A stretch of DNA of 64,000 bases from JBMHDN01 sp049889355 (GCA_049889355.1 JBMHDN010000013.1:25200-89199); one strand, 5' to 3'. Positions 17,541 through 25,725 are shown, numbered from the stretch's first letter. Numbers and translations are program-made. Notes: generated by a model not told the origin, from the letters alone.

Positions 17541-17576
17541 CATTTGTATCATAGTCAATAATGAATGATATAAATG
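17541..17576. promoter_or_regulatory. Candidate RpiR operator, inverted repeat
   Basis: The short space between the DMGDH-like gene and the divergent rpiR gene contains CATTTGTATCAT (17541-17552) and ATGATATAAATG (17565-17576), an inverted repeat matching at 11 of 12 positions with a 12-bp spacer. It straddles the start codon of the regulator. The location suits control of both divergent operons by the RpiR protein, including autoregulation. This is a pattern seen in the sequence; binding is inferred. Confidence 0.5.
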
Positions 17577-18484
17577 TACCAAACTTAGCGATAAACGCCA
17601 CTGAACCGAGGCAGCATTGGCTGGATGCCATGGTTGCGGCCATGCCTGGTCTGCCGCCTGCCTTGCGCAAAGCAGCGGTCTGGTTATTGGAAAACAGCAC
17701 AGAGATTGCCTTTCACTCAACACGTAAATTGGCAGTGCGTGCCGATGTGCATCCAAATACGCTGATTCGCCTCGCCCGGGTGTTAGGGGCGCAGAGTTTT
17801 GAGGATATTAAAGCTGATTTTATTTCCTCAGCACGCGCTGATCAGGCTGGTTTTCCAGATCGCGCACGTCGCCTGCAAGATTTATCAGCAGATGGTCAGA
17901 TGGGCCGGTTGTTTGAACAATTGCGCTTAAGCGCGACGCAGAATATTGAAGAAAGCTTTGACCAGCTGGATGCAAGCGCCTTAGAAAAAGCAGCTGATGT
18001 GATTTTACAAGCGCGCCGCGTATTGGTCCTTGGTGTGGGTATTAATCATACGCTGGCCCGAAATTTTGTTTATTTAGCGGAAATGGCTGGGCAAGATATG
18101 CAGGCTGTGCCGCGCGACGGGTCCATGGCATTAGATGATGTGATGCGCGCCGATAGCGGGGATGTGCTGCTTGCGATGACATTCAAGCCCTATCGGGTAG
18201 AGGTTGTTGAAGCAGTAGAGCTGGCAAGGCAGCGCGGCGTCCAAATCATCGCTATTTCCGACAGTCCGGCTTCGCCAATTTTCACACAAGCGACTTGTTG
18301 CTTTTCTGTGGGGACGGATTCACCACAATTTTTCCCCTCCACATTTGCTACGATTGCCCTACTTGAAGCTTTGATGGCTTTTGTCATTGCCAAGGCAGGG
18401 CCAAATGTGGTCACCAATATTGAGTTAAATGATCAGCATCGCCAACAGCTGGGGTTGTATGTTGAAAAGCGAGATGAGAGATAA
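17561..18484 (+). CDS. MurR/RpiR family transcriptional regulator
   Basis: A 307-residue regulator with an N-terminal HTH_6 domain (about 15-95). LPPALRKAAVWLLEN and STRKLAVRADVHPNTLIRLARVLGAQSFEDIKADF give the helix-turn-helix. A C-terminal SIS domain (about 125-290) contains VLVLGVGINHTLARNFVYLAEMAG and SGDVLLAMTFKPYR. SIS domains of this family usually bind phosphosugars or other small anionic ligands. The gene sits between a DMGDH-like operon on the other strand and a Rieske oxygenase gene 5 bp downstream, so it likely controls this betaine-type catabolic locus. No clear Shine-Dalgarno precedes 17561; a start at 17630 is possible. Confidence 0.92.
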   Translation: MNDINVPNLAINATEPRQHWLDAMVAAMPGLPPALRKAAVWLLENSTEIAFHSTRKLAVRADVHPNTLIRLARVLGAQSFEDIKADFISSARADQAGFPDRARRLQDLSADGQMGRLFEQLRLSATQNIEESFDQLDASALEKAADVILQARRVLVLGVGINHTLARNFVYLAEMAGQDMQAVPRDGSMALDDVMRADSGDVLLAMTFKPYRVEVVEAVELARQRGVQIIAISDSPASPIFTQATCCFSVGTDSPQFFPSTFATIALLEALMAFVIAKAGPNVVTNIELNDQHRQQLGLYVEKRDER

Positions 18485-18489
18485 GTATC

Positions 18490-19581
18490 GTGGATAAGCC
18501 TATTTTATCACTGGACGCCCGTTATTACACTGACCCTGCTGTTTTTCGCATTGAGCAGGATAATGTGCTGGCCAGCACCTGGCAATTTGCCTGTCATGCC
18601 AGCCAGTTAGAAAATACCGGTGATTATGTTGCTTTTGACATGGCCGGTGAGAGCTTGTTTGCCATCAAAGACAGAGATGGCACCATCCGCACCTTTTATA
18701 ATGTGTGCCAGCATCGTGCACATCAATTGCTAGACGGGACGGGCAACACCAAGCTTATTACCTGCCCTTATCATGCCTGGACCTATGAATTTAACGGCCA
18801 GATGCGTGCTGGCCCGAATGTGAATAAAGTCCCTGGCTTTGATAAATCATCTATTTGCTTAACCTCTGTGCGCACAGAAATATTCCATGGTTTTGTCTTT
18901 GTGAATCTGGATGATAATGCCAAGCCGATGGATGAGTGGTTTCCTGGAGTGCGCGAGGAGTTAGCCAGCTTTGTGCCGCATATTGATGAATTACGGCCGC
19001 TGGAATGGGTTGAAATTCCTGAGAATTGCAATTGGAAAGTCTCTGTTGAGAATTATTCAGAATGTTATCATTGCTCACTCAATCACCCGACTTTTTCAAC
19101 TGGTGTGGTCAAGCCTGAAACCTATGATATCCAGCCGCAGGGCTATTGTTTGCGCCATACCACAGAATGCCAGAATTTAGAGGCGATGAGCTATCCGATT
19201 GATTTGGCCTCAAACCAGCATGCAGGTGATTATTCCAGCTGGTTCCTCTGGCCTATGTTCTCCTTCCAGGTTTATCCTGGCAATGTGCTGAACACCTATC
19301 ACTGGCGCGCGGTTGATGTGGATAAGGTGGTTGTTTATCGCGGCTGGTATAAGAGCGCGCATATGACTGAAGAGGTCATTAAAAAGCTGGCGGTACAAGA
19401 TCGCGAGACCACAGTGGAAGAAGATATTCATCTCGTGGAATCAGTCCAGCGCGGGCTAAAATCACGTGGTTATCGGCCAGGCCCATTGGTGTTGGACCCA
19501 GCCAGCGGTGTGAAATCAGAACATTCGATTGCGGCGTTGCATAGCTGGATGCGAGACGCTGTTGATAAAGCTGAGGCTTAA
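18490..19581 (+). CDS. Rieske oxygenase alpha subunit, CntA/YeaW-like quaternary-amine monooxygenase
   Basis: A 363-residue Rieske non-haem iron oxygenase. The [2Fe-2S] ligands are C73 and H75 (NVCQHRAHQ) and C92 and H95 (CPYHAW). The mononuclear iron site is H194 and H199 in NYSECYHCSLNHP, with D312 in EEDIHLVESVQRGLKSRGY. As recalled, that last block and the ENYxECYHC block are close to carnitine monooxygenase CntA and E. coli YeaW. This places the enzyme with quaternary-amine oxygenases (carnitine, glycine betaine, proline betaine) rather than aromatic ring hydroxylases. The reductase partner is not in the window. The GTG start lies 5 bp after rpiR, so the two are probably one transcript. 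The stop overlaps the convergent HD-domain gene by 4 bases. Confidence 0.9.
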   Translation: MDKPILSLDARYYTDPAVFRIEQDNVLASTWQFACHASQLENTGDYVAFDMAGESLFAIKDRDGTIRTFYNVCQHRAHQLLDGTGNTKLITCPYHAWTYEFNGQMRAGPNVNKVPGFDKSSICLTSVRTEIFHGFVFVNLDDNAKPMDEWFPGVREELASFVPHIDELRPLEWVEIPENCNWKVSVENYSECYHCSLNHPTFSTGVVKPETYDIQPQGYCLRHTTECQNLEAMSYPIDLASNQHAGDYSSWFLWPMFSFQVYPGNVLNTYHWRAVDVDKVVVYRGWYKSAHMTEEVIKKLAVQDRETTVEEDIHLVESVQRGLKSRGYRPGPLVLDPASGVKSEHSIAALHSWMRDAVDKAEA

Positions 19582-20162
19582 GCGTCTGCTGTCTCGCCAA
19601 TAATCTCTGGATCAAAAGGCGGACGGGCAAACACTTCGCGCAGCATCGGCTCAAAATGGCTGAGGGGCTTGGTCGGATAATCCGGATCAAAGGCCATCTG
19701 ATCCCAATCACGGCAAAAACGCTCGCAGGAATCAAACCATTTATGGCCGCGCCATCTCTCGCGCTCATCTGGGTTTAAACCGATTTTATCGGCATAATAT
19801 TTAAACTGGAAGACACCATGCATTTCTAAAATCCAGGTGACTTCAGCACGCACATAAGGCCGGATAATCGCCGCGGCGAGCTGGGAATGATTTTCAGGGG
19901 CCAGCTCATCTCCTAAATCATGCAGCAAGGCCGCCACAATCATATCAATATCTGCCCCATCTGCCTCCGCACGGCTTGCTGATTGCAAGGAATGTTCCAG
20001 CCGGCTGACCTGATAACCAGCCAGCGAATCATCCAGTCTTTTGAGTGCCGTTAACAGCCGGTCTGGTAGCGCGTCGATATATTGTTTTTCCAGCTTGTGC
20101 AAAAACGCATAATCTTCCTTTGTGCCCTCATCCATCCGGCGAAAAGAAACAGTCTGGCTCAT
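19578..20162 (-). CDS. HD-domain di-iron oxygenase-like protein (PhnZ/TmpB-like)
   Basis: About 194 residues. The HD-type metal ligands are visible in order: SRLEHSLQSA (H57), ALLHDLGDEL (H81, D82), ENHSQLA (H92), EMHGVF (H115) and aspartates in CRDWDQMAFDPDY. The block VSRLEHSLQSAxxAxxxGADxxMxxAALLHDLG closely parallels PhnZ, a mixed-valent di-iron oxygenase that cleaves a C-P bond. The gene is downstream of a gamma-butyrobetaine-hydroxylase-like gene, the same pairing as TmpA/TmpB, which turn trimethylaminoethylphosphonate into glycine betaine and phosphate. Assignment to TmpB is inference; a phosphohydrolase of other function is the alternative. The start at 20162 has AAGGG with good spacing. 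Confidence 0.75.
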   Translation of the reverse strand: MSQTVSFRRMDEGTKEDYAFLHKLEKQYIDALPDRLLTALKRLDDSLAGYQVSRLEHSLQSASRAEADGADIDMIVAALLHDLGDELAPENHSQLAAAIIRPYVRAEVTWILEMHGVFQFKYYADKIGLNPDERERWRGHKWFDSCERFCRDWDQMAFDPDYPTKPLSHFEPMLREVFARPPFDPEIIGETADA

Positions 20163-20208
20163 GGTCATCACCCTTATTTATTCTGTTTTTGTTTGTCCGT
20201 CTTGGCGC

Positions 20209-21327
20209 TTATGCCGCTCTGAGGCTTACCCCATCGCGGGCCATCCGGCGATAGAGAATTTCAGGCCCGTCTCTGTCGATATAGCAACCTTGTAGATGAC
20301 GGCGCCCCTCATTCGGGTTAAAGGCGGTGCGGCCATGCAAGACACGGTTATTATCAAACATCATACATTCACCTGATTCCAGCTTGAAGCGCAGTTCATA
20401 ATCTGGGTGGGTGAATAGACGCGAGAGTTGCTGGCGTGCCTCGTGATAAGCCGTTGTTGTGGCTTCATCCATCAAGGGTAGCCAATCCAAGCGCGGGCTG
20501 TAATGCAGGCCGAGCATCTCGCCGGCCGGATCGAGCGCAATAATAGGTCTGTCAATTTTAATGCTGGCCTCTGGGTCATCAAAAGAAAACCGCACTGGAA
20601 TTTCAGAGAGCAATTTTAAGCCCTCAGGATTGATGCGGCGCAATTCTTCGACACATGCCAGCGAATCAACAAGTGTAGACAGGCCGCCTGAGGTTTCATT
20701 GATCAAACAATGGAGCAATTGAATGCCAGGTGTCGGTTCGCGGTAAGGATTATCTGTATGCGGGCCAAGCGCAATCGGCTTATAGGCCAGATCATTCGGG
20801 TTCGGCTTGGTTTTGACTTCGAAAACTGTGCCAAAATTCGTGGAACGGATAAAACCGAAATGACCGGCCAGATCATGAATGGTCTCCAGCTCGGTTGGCG
20901 CATCTGTGATAATCAGAAATCCATATTGAAGATAAGCTTGCAGCGCCATGTAATGGCCAGCCTCATCTTGCATATCTGCCCAAGCCATCCGCGGCAGATT
21001 ATCTATATCTGATTTCCATATAATCCGCTCAGGCAATAGCGGCGGTGGGCTGAGATGAGCTTCTAAATGGCTGTTTGTATATTCAGCCTCATAGCCATCT
21101 GAAAAGCCAAGCATCAGGCCATTTTCTGTTTTTTCTGCGCGAGTCAAAAAAAGGTCAACAGGCAGTTCATGCGGATTGATAAAACGTTGCTGGGTGAGTG
21201 CATCGATTTGGTCAGCTGAAGGCGCGCGTTCCCTGAGCCAGAGCACCGGCAGGAGTTGTTTGGCCCCATCTCTCGAAACAAAAATCTGGGGATGTGTATG
21301 TGCTACATCAATTTCAAAGCTACCCAT
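20209..21327 (-). CDS. 2-oxoglutarate/Fe(II) dioxygenase, gamma-butyrobetaine-hydroxylase-like (TmpA-like)
   Basis: A 372-residue TauD/BBOX-type dioxygenase. Iron ligands are H190 and D192 (GPHTDNPYRE) and H331 (DNNRVLHGRTAF); R342 or R343 in NEGRRHLQGCY should bind 2-oxoglutarate. The N-terminal domain retains WLRER and TQQR of the family but lacks the zinc-binding cysteines usual in gamma-butyrobetaine hydroxylase. Proteins with this layout include TmpA, which hydroxylates 2-(trimethylamino)ethylphosphonate, as well as true carnitine-biosynthesis enzymes. It is followed after about 46 bp by an HD-domain gene, favouring the TmpA reading. A GAGGTG ribosome-binding site supports the start. Confidence 0.8.
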   Translation of the reverse strand: MGSFEIDVAHTHPQIFVSRDGAKQLLPVLWLRERAPSADQIDALTQQRFINPHELPVDLFLTRAEKTENGLMLGFSDGYEAEYTNSHLEAHLSPPPLLPERIIWKSDIDNLPRMAWADMQDEAGHYMALQAYLQYGFLIITDAPTELETIHDLAGHFGFIRSTNFGTVFEVKTKPNPNDLAYKPIALGPHTDNPYREPTPGIQLLHCLINETSGGLSTLVDSLACVEELRRINPEGLKLLSEIPVRFSFDDPEASIKIDRPIIALDPAGEMLGLHYSPRLDWLPLMDEATTTAYHEARQQLSRLFTHPDYELRFKLESGECMMFDNNRVLHGRTAFNPNEGRRHLQGCYIDRDGPEILYRRMARDGVSLRAA

Positions 21328-21379
21328 CAGGACACCTCAATCATTCTAAATGTTAGCGTGAAACAGGTTAAGACGGGAT

Positions 21380-21400
21380 GTGTTTTCCCCGATAAAACAC
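21380..21400. other. Short inverted repeat between divergent genes
   Basis: In the 263-bp space between the TmpA-like gene and the divergent hydrolase, GTGTTTT and AAAACAC form a perfect 7-bp stem with a 7-base loop. There is no T-run after it, so it looks more like an operator or leader hairpin than a terminator. The rest of the gap shows nothing else I can name. Confidence 0.3.
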
Positions 21401-21590
21401 CTATGCCCTATAACGCCGCTCACCAAATTATTTTCTCCCTCAGCAATGAATTCCTAGGCGCCAGAATTCAAGTCGCCAAGCGACATGATTTTTCGATTAG
21501 GGTCGCATCTGGCGTATTTGAAGGATTGATTTCGCTGTTCAGATCAGCCATCTGGAAAAGAGAGACCTCAAACAAAGGAAAGCATCGCCT

Positions 21591-22580
21591 ATGTCCAAAA
21601 CAGAAAAAGAGATTTTGACTGAGCTGGATGAGGATTTAGCGGCCTTTATTGCCGAAACCAAAAAATTTGATTTGGCAGATGCGGATCATGCGCAAGATGG
21701 CACAGGTGAAGACGCGCCGCTGCATCTGATTATACTGCGCGCTGCATTTGATACGATGGCACGGCATTTCTCAGAAGGGGTGCATGCCAACCAGCCGCAA
21801 AAACAGCTGGAGATTTCAGATGTTTTGATAGGCGAGGTGGCCTGTCGTCTTTATGCCAGTTCAGCTGAGCCGCGTGCCCGTGTGCTTTATTTGCATGGCG
21901 GTGGTTTTGTTTTAGGTTCGCTGGAAAGCCATGATGCGATTTGTGCAGATATCGCATCGCGCACCGGCCTGACCGTGATTTCCGCAGATTACCGGCTGGC
22001 TCCGGAACATCCTCAGCCAGCCGCATTCGAAGATTGTTTGAATGTCTATCAGGCGATGGAAAGTGATTCAGCTATCCCCATTTTGCTGGCAGGCGATAGT
22101 GCAGGGGCCTATCTGGCCGCCCAGCTGGGGCTCCATTTACGTGATGCCCCCAGGCCAGCAGATGGGCTGATGTTGATTTACCCAGCCCTTGGCTATGATA
22201 TTGAAACCCCTTCTATGATAGAGATGGCACATGCACCTCTGCTGACCACAGAAGCGATGGCATTTTATCTTGAAAGTTATGCTGGCGGCAGCTTGCCTGA
22301 TCAGCACCGCCCTCTGCCGCCTTTGATGGAGGCGGATTTAAGCGGTTTACCACCTGTTTATATCAGTTCAGCCCGCTATGATCCGCTGGCCAGTGATGCG
22401 GCCCTATTTGCTGCCCGCCTGAAACAGGCGGATTTACAGGTATCCTATCAAGAAGAGCCAAAATTGGTGCATGCACATTTACGGGCCCGCCATAGCGTGC
22501 AGGCTGCAAAATCAGCCTTTGAATGGATTTGTTCAGGGCTGATGGAATTAACGGATAAAGCCTTGCAAAATAAAGGCTGA
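21591..22580 (+). CDS. Alpha/beta hydrolase, hormone-sensitive-lipase family
   Basis: A 329-residue esterase/lipase. The oxyanion-hole motif LHGGGFVLGSLESHD is near residue 100, SADYRLAPEHPQPAAFED follows, and the nucleophile serine lies in LAGDSAGAYLA near 165. The acid SARYDPLASDA and a C-terminal histidine (VHAHLRAR) complete the triad. This pattern marks family IV bacterial esterases acting on short to medium acyl esters. AAGGAAAG upstream supports the start. It is divergent from the TmpA-like gene and precedes a copper chaperone gene by about 67 bp; no functional link to either is evident. Confidence 0.9.
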   Translation: MSKTEKEILTELDEDLAAFIAETKKFDLADADHAQDGTGEDAPLHLIILRAAFDTMARHFSEGVHANQPQKQLEISDVLIGEVACRLYASSAEPRARVLYLHGGGFVLGSLESHDAICADIASRTGLTVISADYRLAPEHPQPAAFEDCLNVYQAMESDSAIPILLAGDSAGAYLAAQLGLHLRDAPRPADGLMLIYPALGYDIETPSMIEMAHAPLLTTEAMAFYLESYAGGSLPDQHRPLPPLMEADLSGLPPVYISSARYDPLASDAALFAARLKQADLQVSYQEEPKLVHAHLRARHSVQAAKSAFEWICSGLMELTDKALQNKG

Positions 22581-22647
22581 TGAGGCAGAAGTGCAGGGGT
22601 TTCTAAGCTGAGATCTAGCTTGATATCGTAAGGTGAGGATAGTGATT

Positions 22648-23142
22648 ATGGCGCGTTTATTTTCTGCTCTTATCTTAATGTTTTTCGCTGCAATCTCGGC
22701 GGTGCAAGCTCATGATTATGCGAAAAGCGGGATTATGATTTCTCATCCCTGGGCACGCGCCGCAACAGCCGGTATGGCCAATAGCGCAGCCTATATGATG
22801 ATTGAAAATGCTGGCCTCAGCGATGACCGTCTTATCGGGGCTAAGAGTGATATCGCCAAAAAGGTCGAAATCCATGAAACCAGCATGGCTGATAATGTGA
22901 TGCAGATGCGTGAAGTGAAAGGTGGGCTTGCTGTTCCTGAAAATAGCAAGATTGAACTGAAGCCAAAAGGCCTGCATGTCATGCTGATGGGGCTGAACGG
23001 TGCGCTCAAAGTCGGTGAGAAGCACAGCCTGACCCTGATTTTTGAAAAGGCGGGACCTATCGAGGTTGAGCTTAAAATTGAGCCGATTGGCAAAACAGGC
23101 CATGACCATAGCAATATGAAAATGGGCCAGGATAGCCATTAA
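22648..23142 (+). CDS. Periplasmic PCu(A)C copper chaperone
   Basis: About 164 residues with a signal peptide (MARLFSALILMFFAAISAVQA). The PCu(A)C domain shows the copper ligands of the H-x-nM-M-x-H-x-M pattern: VEIHETSMADNVMQMREV and KPKGLHVMLMGL. These periplasmic proteins carry Cu(I) for assembly of the CuA site of cytochrome oxidase. The tail HDHSNMKMGQDSH adds extra possible copper ligands. The open frame begins with GTG at 22633, but the ATG at 22648 with AAGGTGAGG upstream gives a proper signal peptide and is chosen. A CMD gene follows by 37 bp. Confidence 0.92.
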   Translation: MARLFSALILMFFAAISAVQAHDYAKSGIMISHPWARAATAGMANSAAYMMIENAGLSDDRLIGAKSDIAKKVEIHETSMADNVMQMREVKGGLAVPENSKIELKPKGLHVMLMGLNGALKVGEKHSLTLIFEKAGPIEVELKIEPIGKTGHDHSNMKMGQDSH

Positions 23143-23179
23143 TCATCACAGCCATTAATGATAGAGGCAGGAGCAACAG

Positions 23180-23557
23180 ATGGATAATCAATTCGACAAA
23201 GGTTTAGAACAGCGCAAAGCGACGCTGGGCGCTGAATATGTTGAGAAAAATCTGGCAGCTGCAGATGATTTCACCCGCCCGTTTCACGCGGCCATGCCCG
23301 CCGGGGGCGGGGGGGTTGGGGGGGGGGATGAGGCGATTGACGCCAAAACCCGCTCAATGATGAATTTGGCCATGATTGGTGCGCTTGGCAAAATGCATGA
23401 ATGGGAAGTGCATTGCAAAGGGGCGATCAATAACGGCGTGACAGCAGAAGAAATTCGGGCCATCATCCATGTGGTCGGGATTTATTGTGGTGTGCCGCAG
23501 GCATTGGAATGTTTCCGCGTGGCGCGTAAAGTGCTGGAAGAAGCAGGTCAGCTGTAA
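23180..23557 (+). CDS. Carboxymuconolactone decarboxylase family protein
   Basis: A 125-residue CMD-family (AhpD-like fold) protein. DAKTRSMMNLAMIGALGKMHEWEVHCKGAINNGVT and the C-terminal QALECFRVARKVLEE are characteristic. The part that in relatives reads roughly TEYxWGxxWxRxGLD is replaced by a run of Ala and Gly encoded by a nearly pure G tract at 23303-23327, which looks like sequence error rather than natural protein. The reading frame survives. The family includes gamma-carboxymuconolactone decarboxylases and peroxidase-like proteins; the role here is unknown. AGGAG supports the start. Confidence 0.8.
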   Translation: MDNQFDKGLEQRKATLGAEYVEKNLAAADDFTRPFHAAMPAGGGGVGGGDEAIDAKTRSMMNLAMIGALGKMHEWEVHCKGAINNGVTAEEIRAIIHVVGIYCGVPQALECFRVARKVLEEAGQL

Positions 23558-23601
23558 GTTTTAGGCTTCATCTAAAAACAGATATCTAGATTGGGACAGG
23601 C

Positions 23602-24540
23602 ATGATGGATGATAGAGTGCTGGTAACAGGGGGTGCAGGGTTTCTCGGCTCTCATTTATGTAACCGCCTGTTAAATGAAGGAGCAGATGTGCTCTGTGTG
23701 GATAATTTTTTCACCGGCAGCAAAAATAATATCCGTCATCTCATCGGTCATCCGCATTTTGAATTACAGCGCCATGATGTGACCTTCCCGCTCTATGTTG
23801 AGGTGGATCTCATCTATAATCTAGCCTGCCCAGCCAGCCCTGTGCATTATCAATATGACCCTGTTCAGACCACCAAGACATCGGTGCATGGCGCGATTAA
23901 CATGCTGGGTCTGGCCAAACGGGTAGGTGCGCGTATCTTGCAAGCCTCAACCAGTGAGGTATATGGCGATCCTGAAATTCATCCGCAGACTGAGGATTAT
24001 TGGGGCCGAGTGAATCCGGTTGGCCTGCGTGCCTGCTATGATGAAGGCAAGCGCTGTGCAGAAACATTATTTTTCGATTATCACCGCCAGCATCAGTTGG
24101 ATATCAAGGTGATGCGTATCTTCAACACCTATGGTCCAAATATGCACCCAGGCGATGGTCGGGTTGTTTCGAACTTCATTGTGCAGGCTTTAAAAGGCGA
24201 TGACATCACCATTTATGGTGATGGCCAGCAGACACGCTCATTTTGTTATGTGGATGATTTGATCGATGGGATGGTTCGGCTGATGAATAGCCGGGATGGA
24301 TTTACCGGCCCAGTCAATATTGGCAACCCGAATGAATTCACCATGCTGGAATTGGCAGAAGCAGTGCTCAAACAGGTTGGCGGTGCGTCTAAATTACGCT
24401 TTGAGCCTCTGCCATCAGATGATCCGCGTCAACGCCAGCCTGATATCAGCCTTGCGAAATCTGAATTAGACTGGACACCAAAGGTCGAGCTGGAAGATGG
24501 CTTGAAAGAGACCATCGCCTATTTTCGTCAAATCATCTGA
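23602..24540 (+). CDS. uxs: UDP-glucuronate decarboxylase (UDP-xylose synthase)
   Basis: A 312-residue extended short-chain dehydrogenase. VTGGAGFLGSHLCNRLL binds NAD+, STSEVYGDP holds the serine/glutamate pair, and YDEGKR supplies the catalytic Tyr-x3-Lys. LACPASPVHYQYDPVQTTKTSV and GLRACYDEGKRCAETLFFDYH are hallmarks of UDP-glucuronate decarboxylases. The product, UDP-xylose, feeds cell-surface polysaccharide synthesis. The convergent gene after it is a glycosyltransferase, consistent with an envelope role. Length is normal. Confidence 0.93.
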   Translation: MMDDRVLVTGGAGFLGSHLCNRLLNEGADVLCVDNFFTGSKNNIRHLIGHPHFELQRHDVTFPLYVEVDLIYNLACPASPVHYQYDPVQTTKTSVHGAINMLGLAKRVGARILQASTSEVYGDPEIHPQTEDYWGRVNPVGLRACYDEGKRCAETLFFDYHRQHQLDIKVMRIFNTYGPNMHPGDGRVVSNFIVQALKGDDITIYGDGQQTRSFCYVDDLIDGMVRLMNSRDGFTGPVNIGNPNEFTMLELAEAVLKQVGGASKLRFEPLPSDDPRQRQPDISLAKSELDWTPKVELEDGLKETIAYFRQII

Positions 24541-24554
24541 GTTATTATCGTTTG

Positions 24555-24618
24555 GCATGATTTAAGCCAGCATGATTTAGGCCAATATAATTTAAGCCAG
24601 CATAATTTAAGCCAGCAT
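24555..24618. repeat. 15-bp tandem repeat, four copies
   Basis: Four consecutive 15-bp units with consensus GCATRATTTAAGCCA (24555-24569, 24570-24584, 24585-24599, 24600-24614), then a partial GCAT. On the minus strand each unit spells ATGCTGGCTTAA-like sequence, that is, the last codons and stop of the glycosyltransferase gene ending at 24607. The repeats therefore look like duplications of the 3' end of that gene. Confidence 0.85.
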
Positions 24619-25725
24619 CTTATGCCGTGCTTTGTCCATATCAGCGGCCATCGCGCTATGGGTAAATGGATAATCTGACCAGGCCTTATCTTGCAGGGCT
24701 TTGCGTTTATCTGGCTTATCCAAGAGCTGTGACAGTGCCTGTGCCAATGCCGGCGCATCTGGCTCTTCTAATATGATCGCCCGCCCTTCTGCATATTCAG
24801 GGATGCCGCCGCGCCGTGATGTGATCAATGCAGCCCCAGTCACAAGTGCTTCTATGACCACCCGCCCGGCTGGTTCCTGCCATTGAGAGGGTACCAGAAT
24901 AATCTCAGCTTCTGCCTGATAACGGTTTACTTCAGCTAAGGGCATAAAGCCGAGCATTTGCGCTTGGTCTCCGAGCTTGTCTAATGCTGATTGAACTGCC
25001 CGCTCATAGGGGGTTTGCTTGCTTCGTTCAAAGCGCCGCGCCCCAATGATCTGAAACCGCCAGTCTGGATGGTCGGGTAGAATTTCTGCCACCGCTTCTG
25101 CAGCCTCTTTCACGCCTTTTTCGGGGACCATCCGGCCAACCAGCAGGATATTTTTCTTTTTTGTCGGCCGGGTTTTATAGGGCCTGTCTGCGCCAAATAA
25201 CGTCACGTGAAACTGGCATTTAGCAAGGGTTTGTGTGTCCAGCCCGTCTTTAAAACATCTATCTAGATAGTCAGAAATCGAACAGACGGCATGCAAATGC
25301 TGGCATAGGTCAGTGCGCTCTTGGACAGTGCGCGCGCCCTTCATCCCGCGCGGGTCATTATAAAGGATAAGCGCGACCGGAATATCGGGAACAGCCTTTG
25401 CGATCATACCAGCCAGCGCACAGCGCCCATGGACTTCAATTAATTTCGGTTTTTGATCAGCGGGAAGTGTTTTCAGCCAGGATAAATAGGCTTTGCCTAA
25501 CCCTAAATTGCGCCCCCAGATAAAGCGGTGCCAGCTTTGAAAGGATTTGAACGGCAGATCAGACAAGGCGGGCTCTTCAATCGGGCTGCCAATAAAAAGG
25601 CAAGTATCACGAAAGCGGCTCTTAATCACAAAATCATGGGCAATGCGGGCAACCGCGCCTGCATTACGTTCAGTGAATGTTTCTTTTGACGGCAGAATCA
25701 GATGAATAGTCATGGATTTGCACAT
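24607..25725 (-). CDS. Glycosyltransferase family 4 protein
   Basis: A 372-residue GT-B fold glycosyltransferase. The C-terminal half has ILLVGRMVPEKGVKEAAEAV, the GT4 beta-strand and loop. QWQEPAGRVVIEALVTGAALITSRRGGIPEYAEG is the EX7E-type nucleotide-sugar and phosphate site. The N-terminal acceptor domain is less conserved (IEVHGRCALAG, YNDPRGMKG). No membrane segment is evident. It probably adds a sugar to a surface glycan, in line with the convergent UDP-xylose synthase gene. ATG at 25713 (MTIHLILPS) is an alternative start. The stop codon lies in a tandem repeat. Confidence 0.88.
   Translation of the reverse strand: MCKSMTIHLILPSKETFTERNAGAVARIAHDFVIKSRFRDTCLFIGSPIEEPALSDLPFKSFQSWHRFIWGRNLGLGKAYLSWLKTLPADQKPKLIEVHGRCALAGMIAKAVPDIPVALILYNDPRGMKGARTVQERTDLCQHLHAVCSISDYLDRCFKDGLDTQTLAKCQFHVTLFGADRPYKTRPTKKKNILLVGRMVPEKGVKEAAEAVAEILPDHPDWRFQIIGARRFERSKQTPYERAVQSALDKLGDQAQMLGFMPLAEVNRYQAEAEIILVPSQWQEPAGRVVIEALVTGAALITSRRGGIPEYAEGRAIILEEPDAPALAQALSQLLDKPDKRKALQDKAWSDYPFTHSAMAADMDKARHKMLA

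Noticed and set aside
21256..21618. 120-codon frame across the tmpA-like/hydrolase intergenic space
   Set aside because: It overlaps the starts of both real genes, lacks motifs, and the hydrolase has its own good start.
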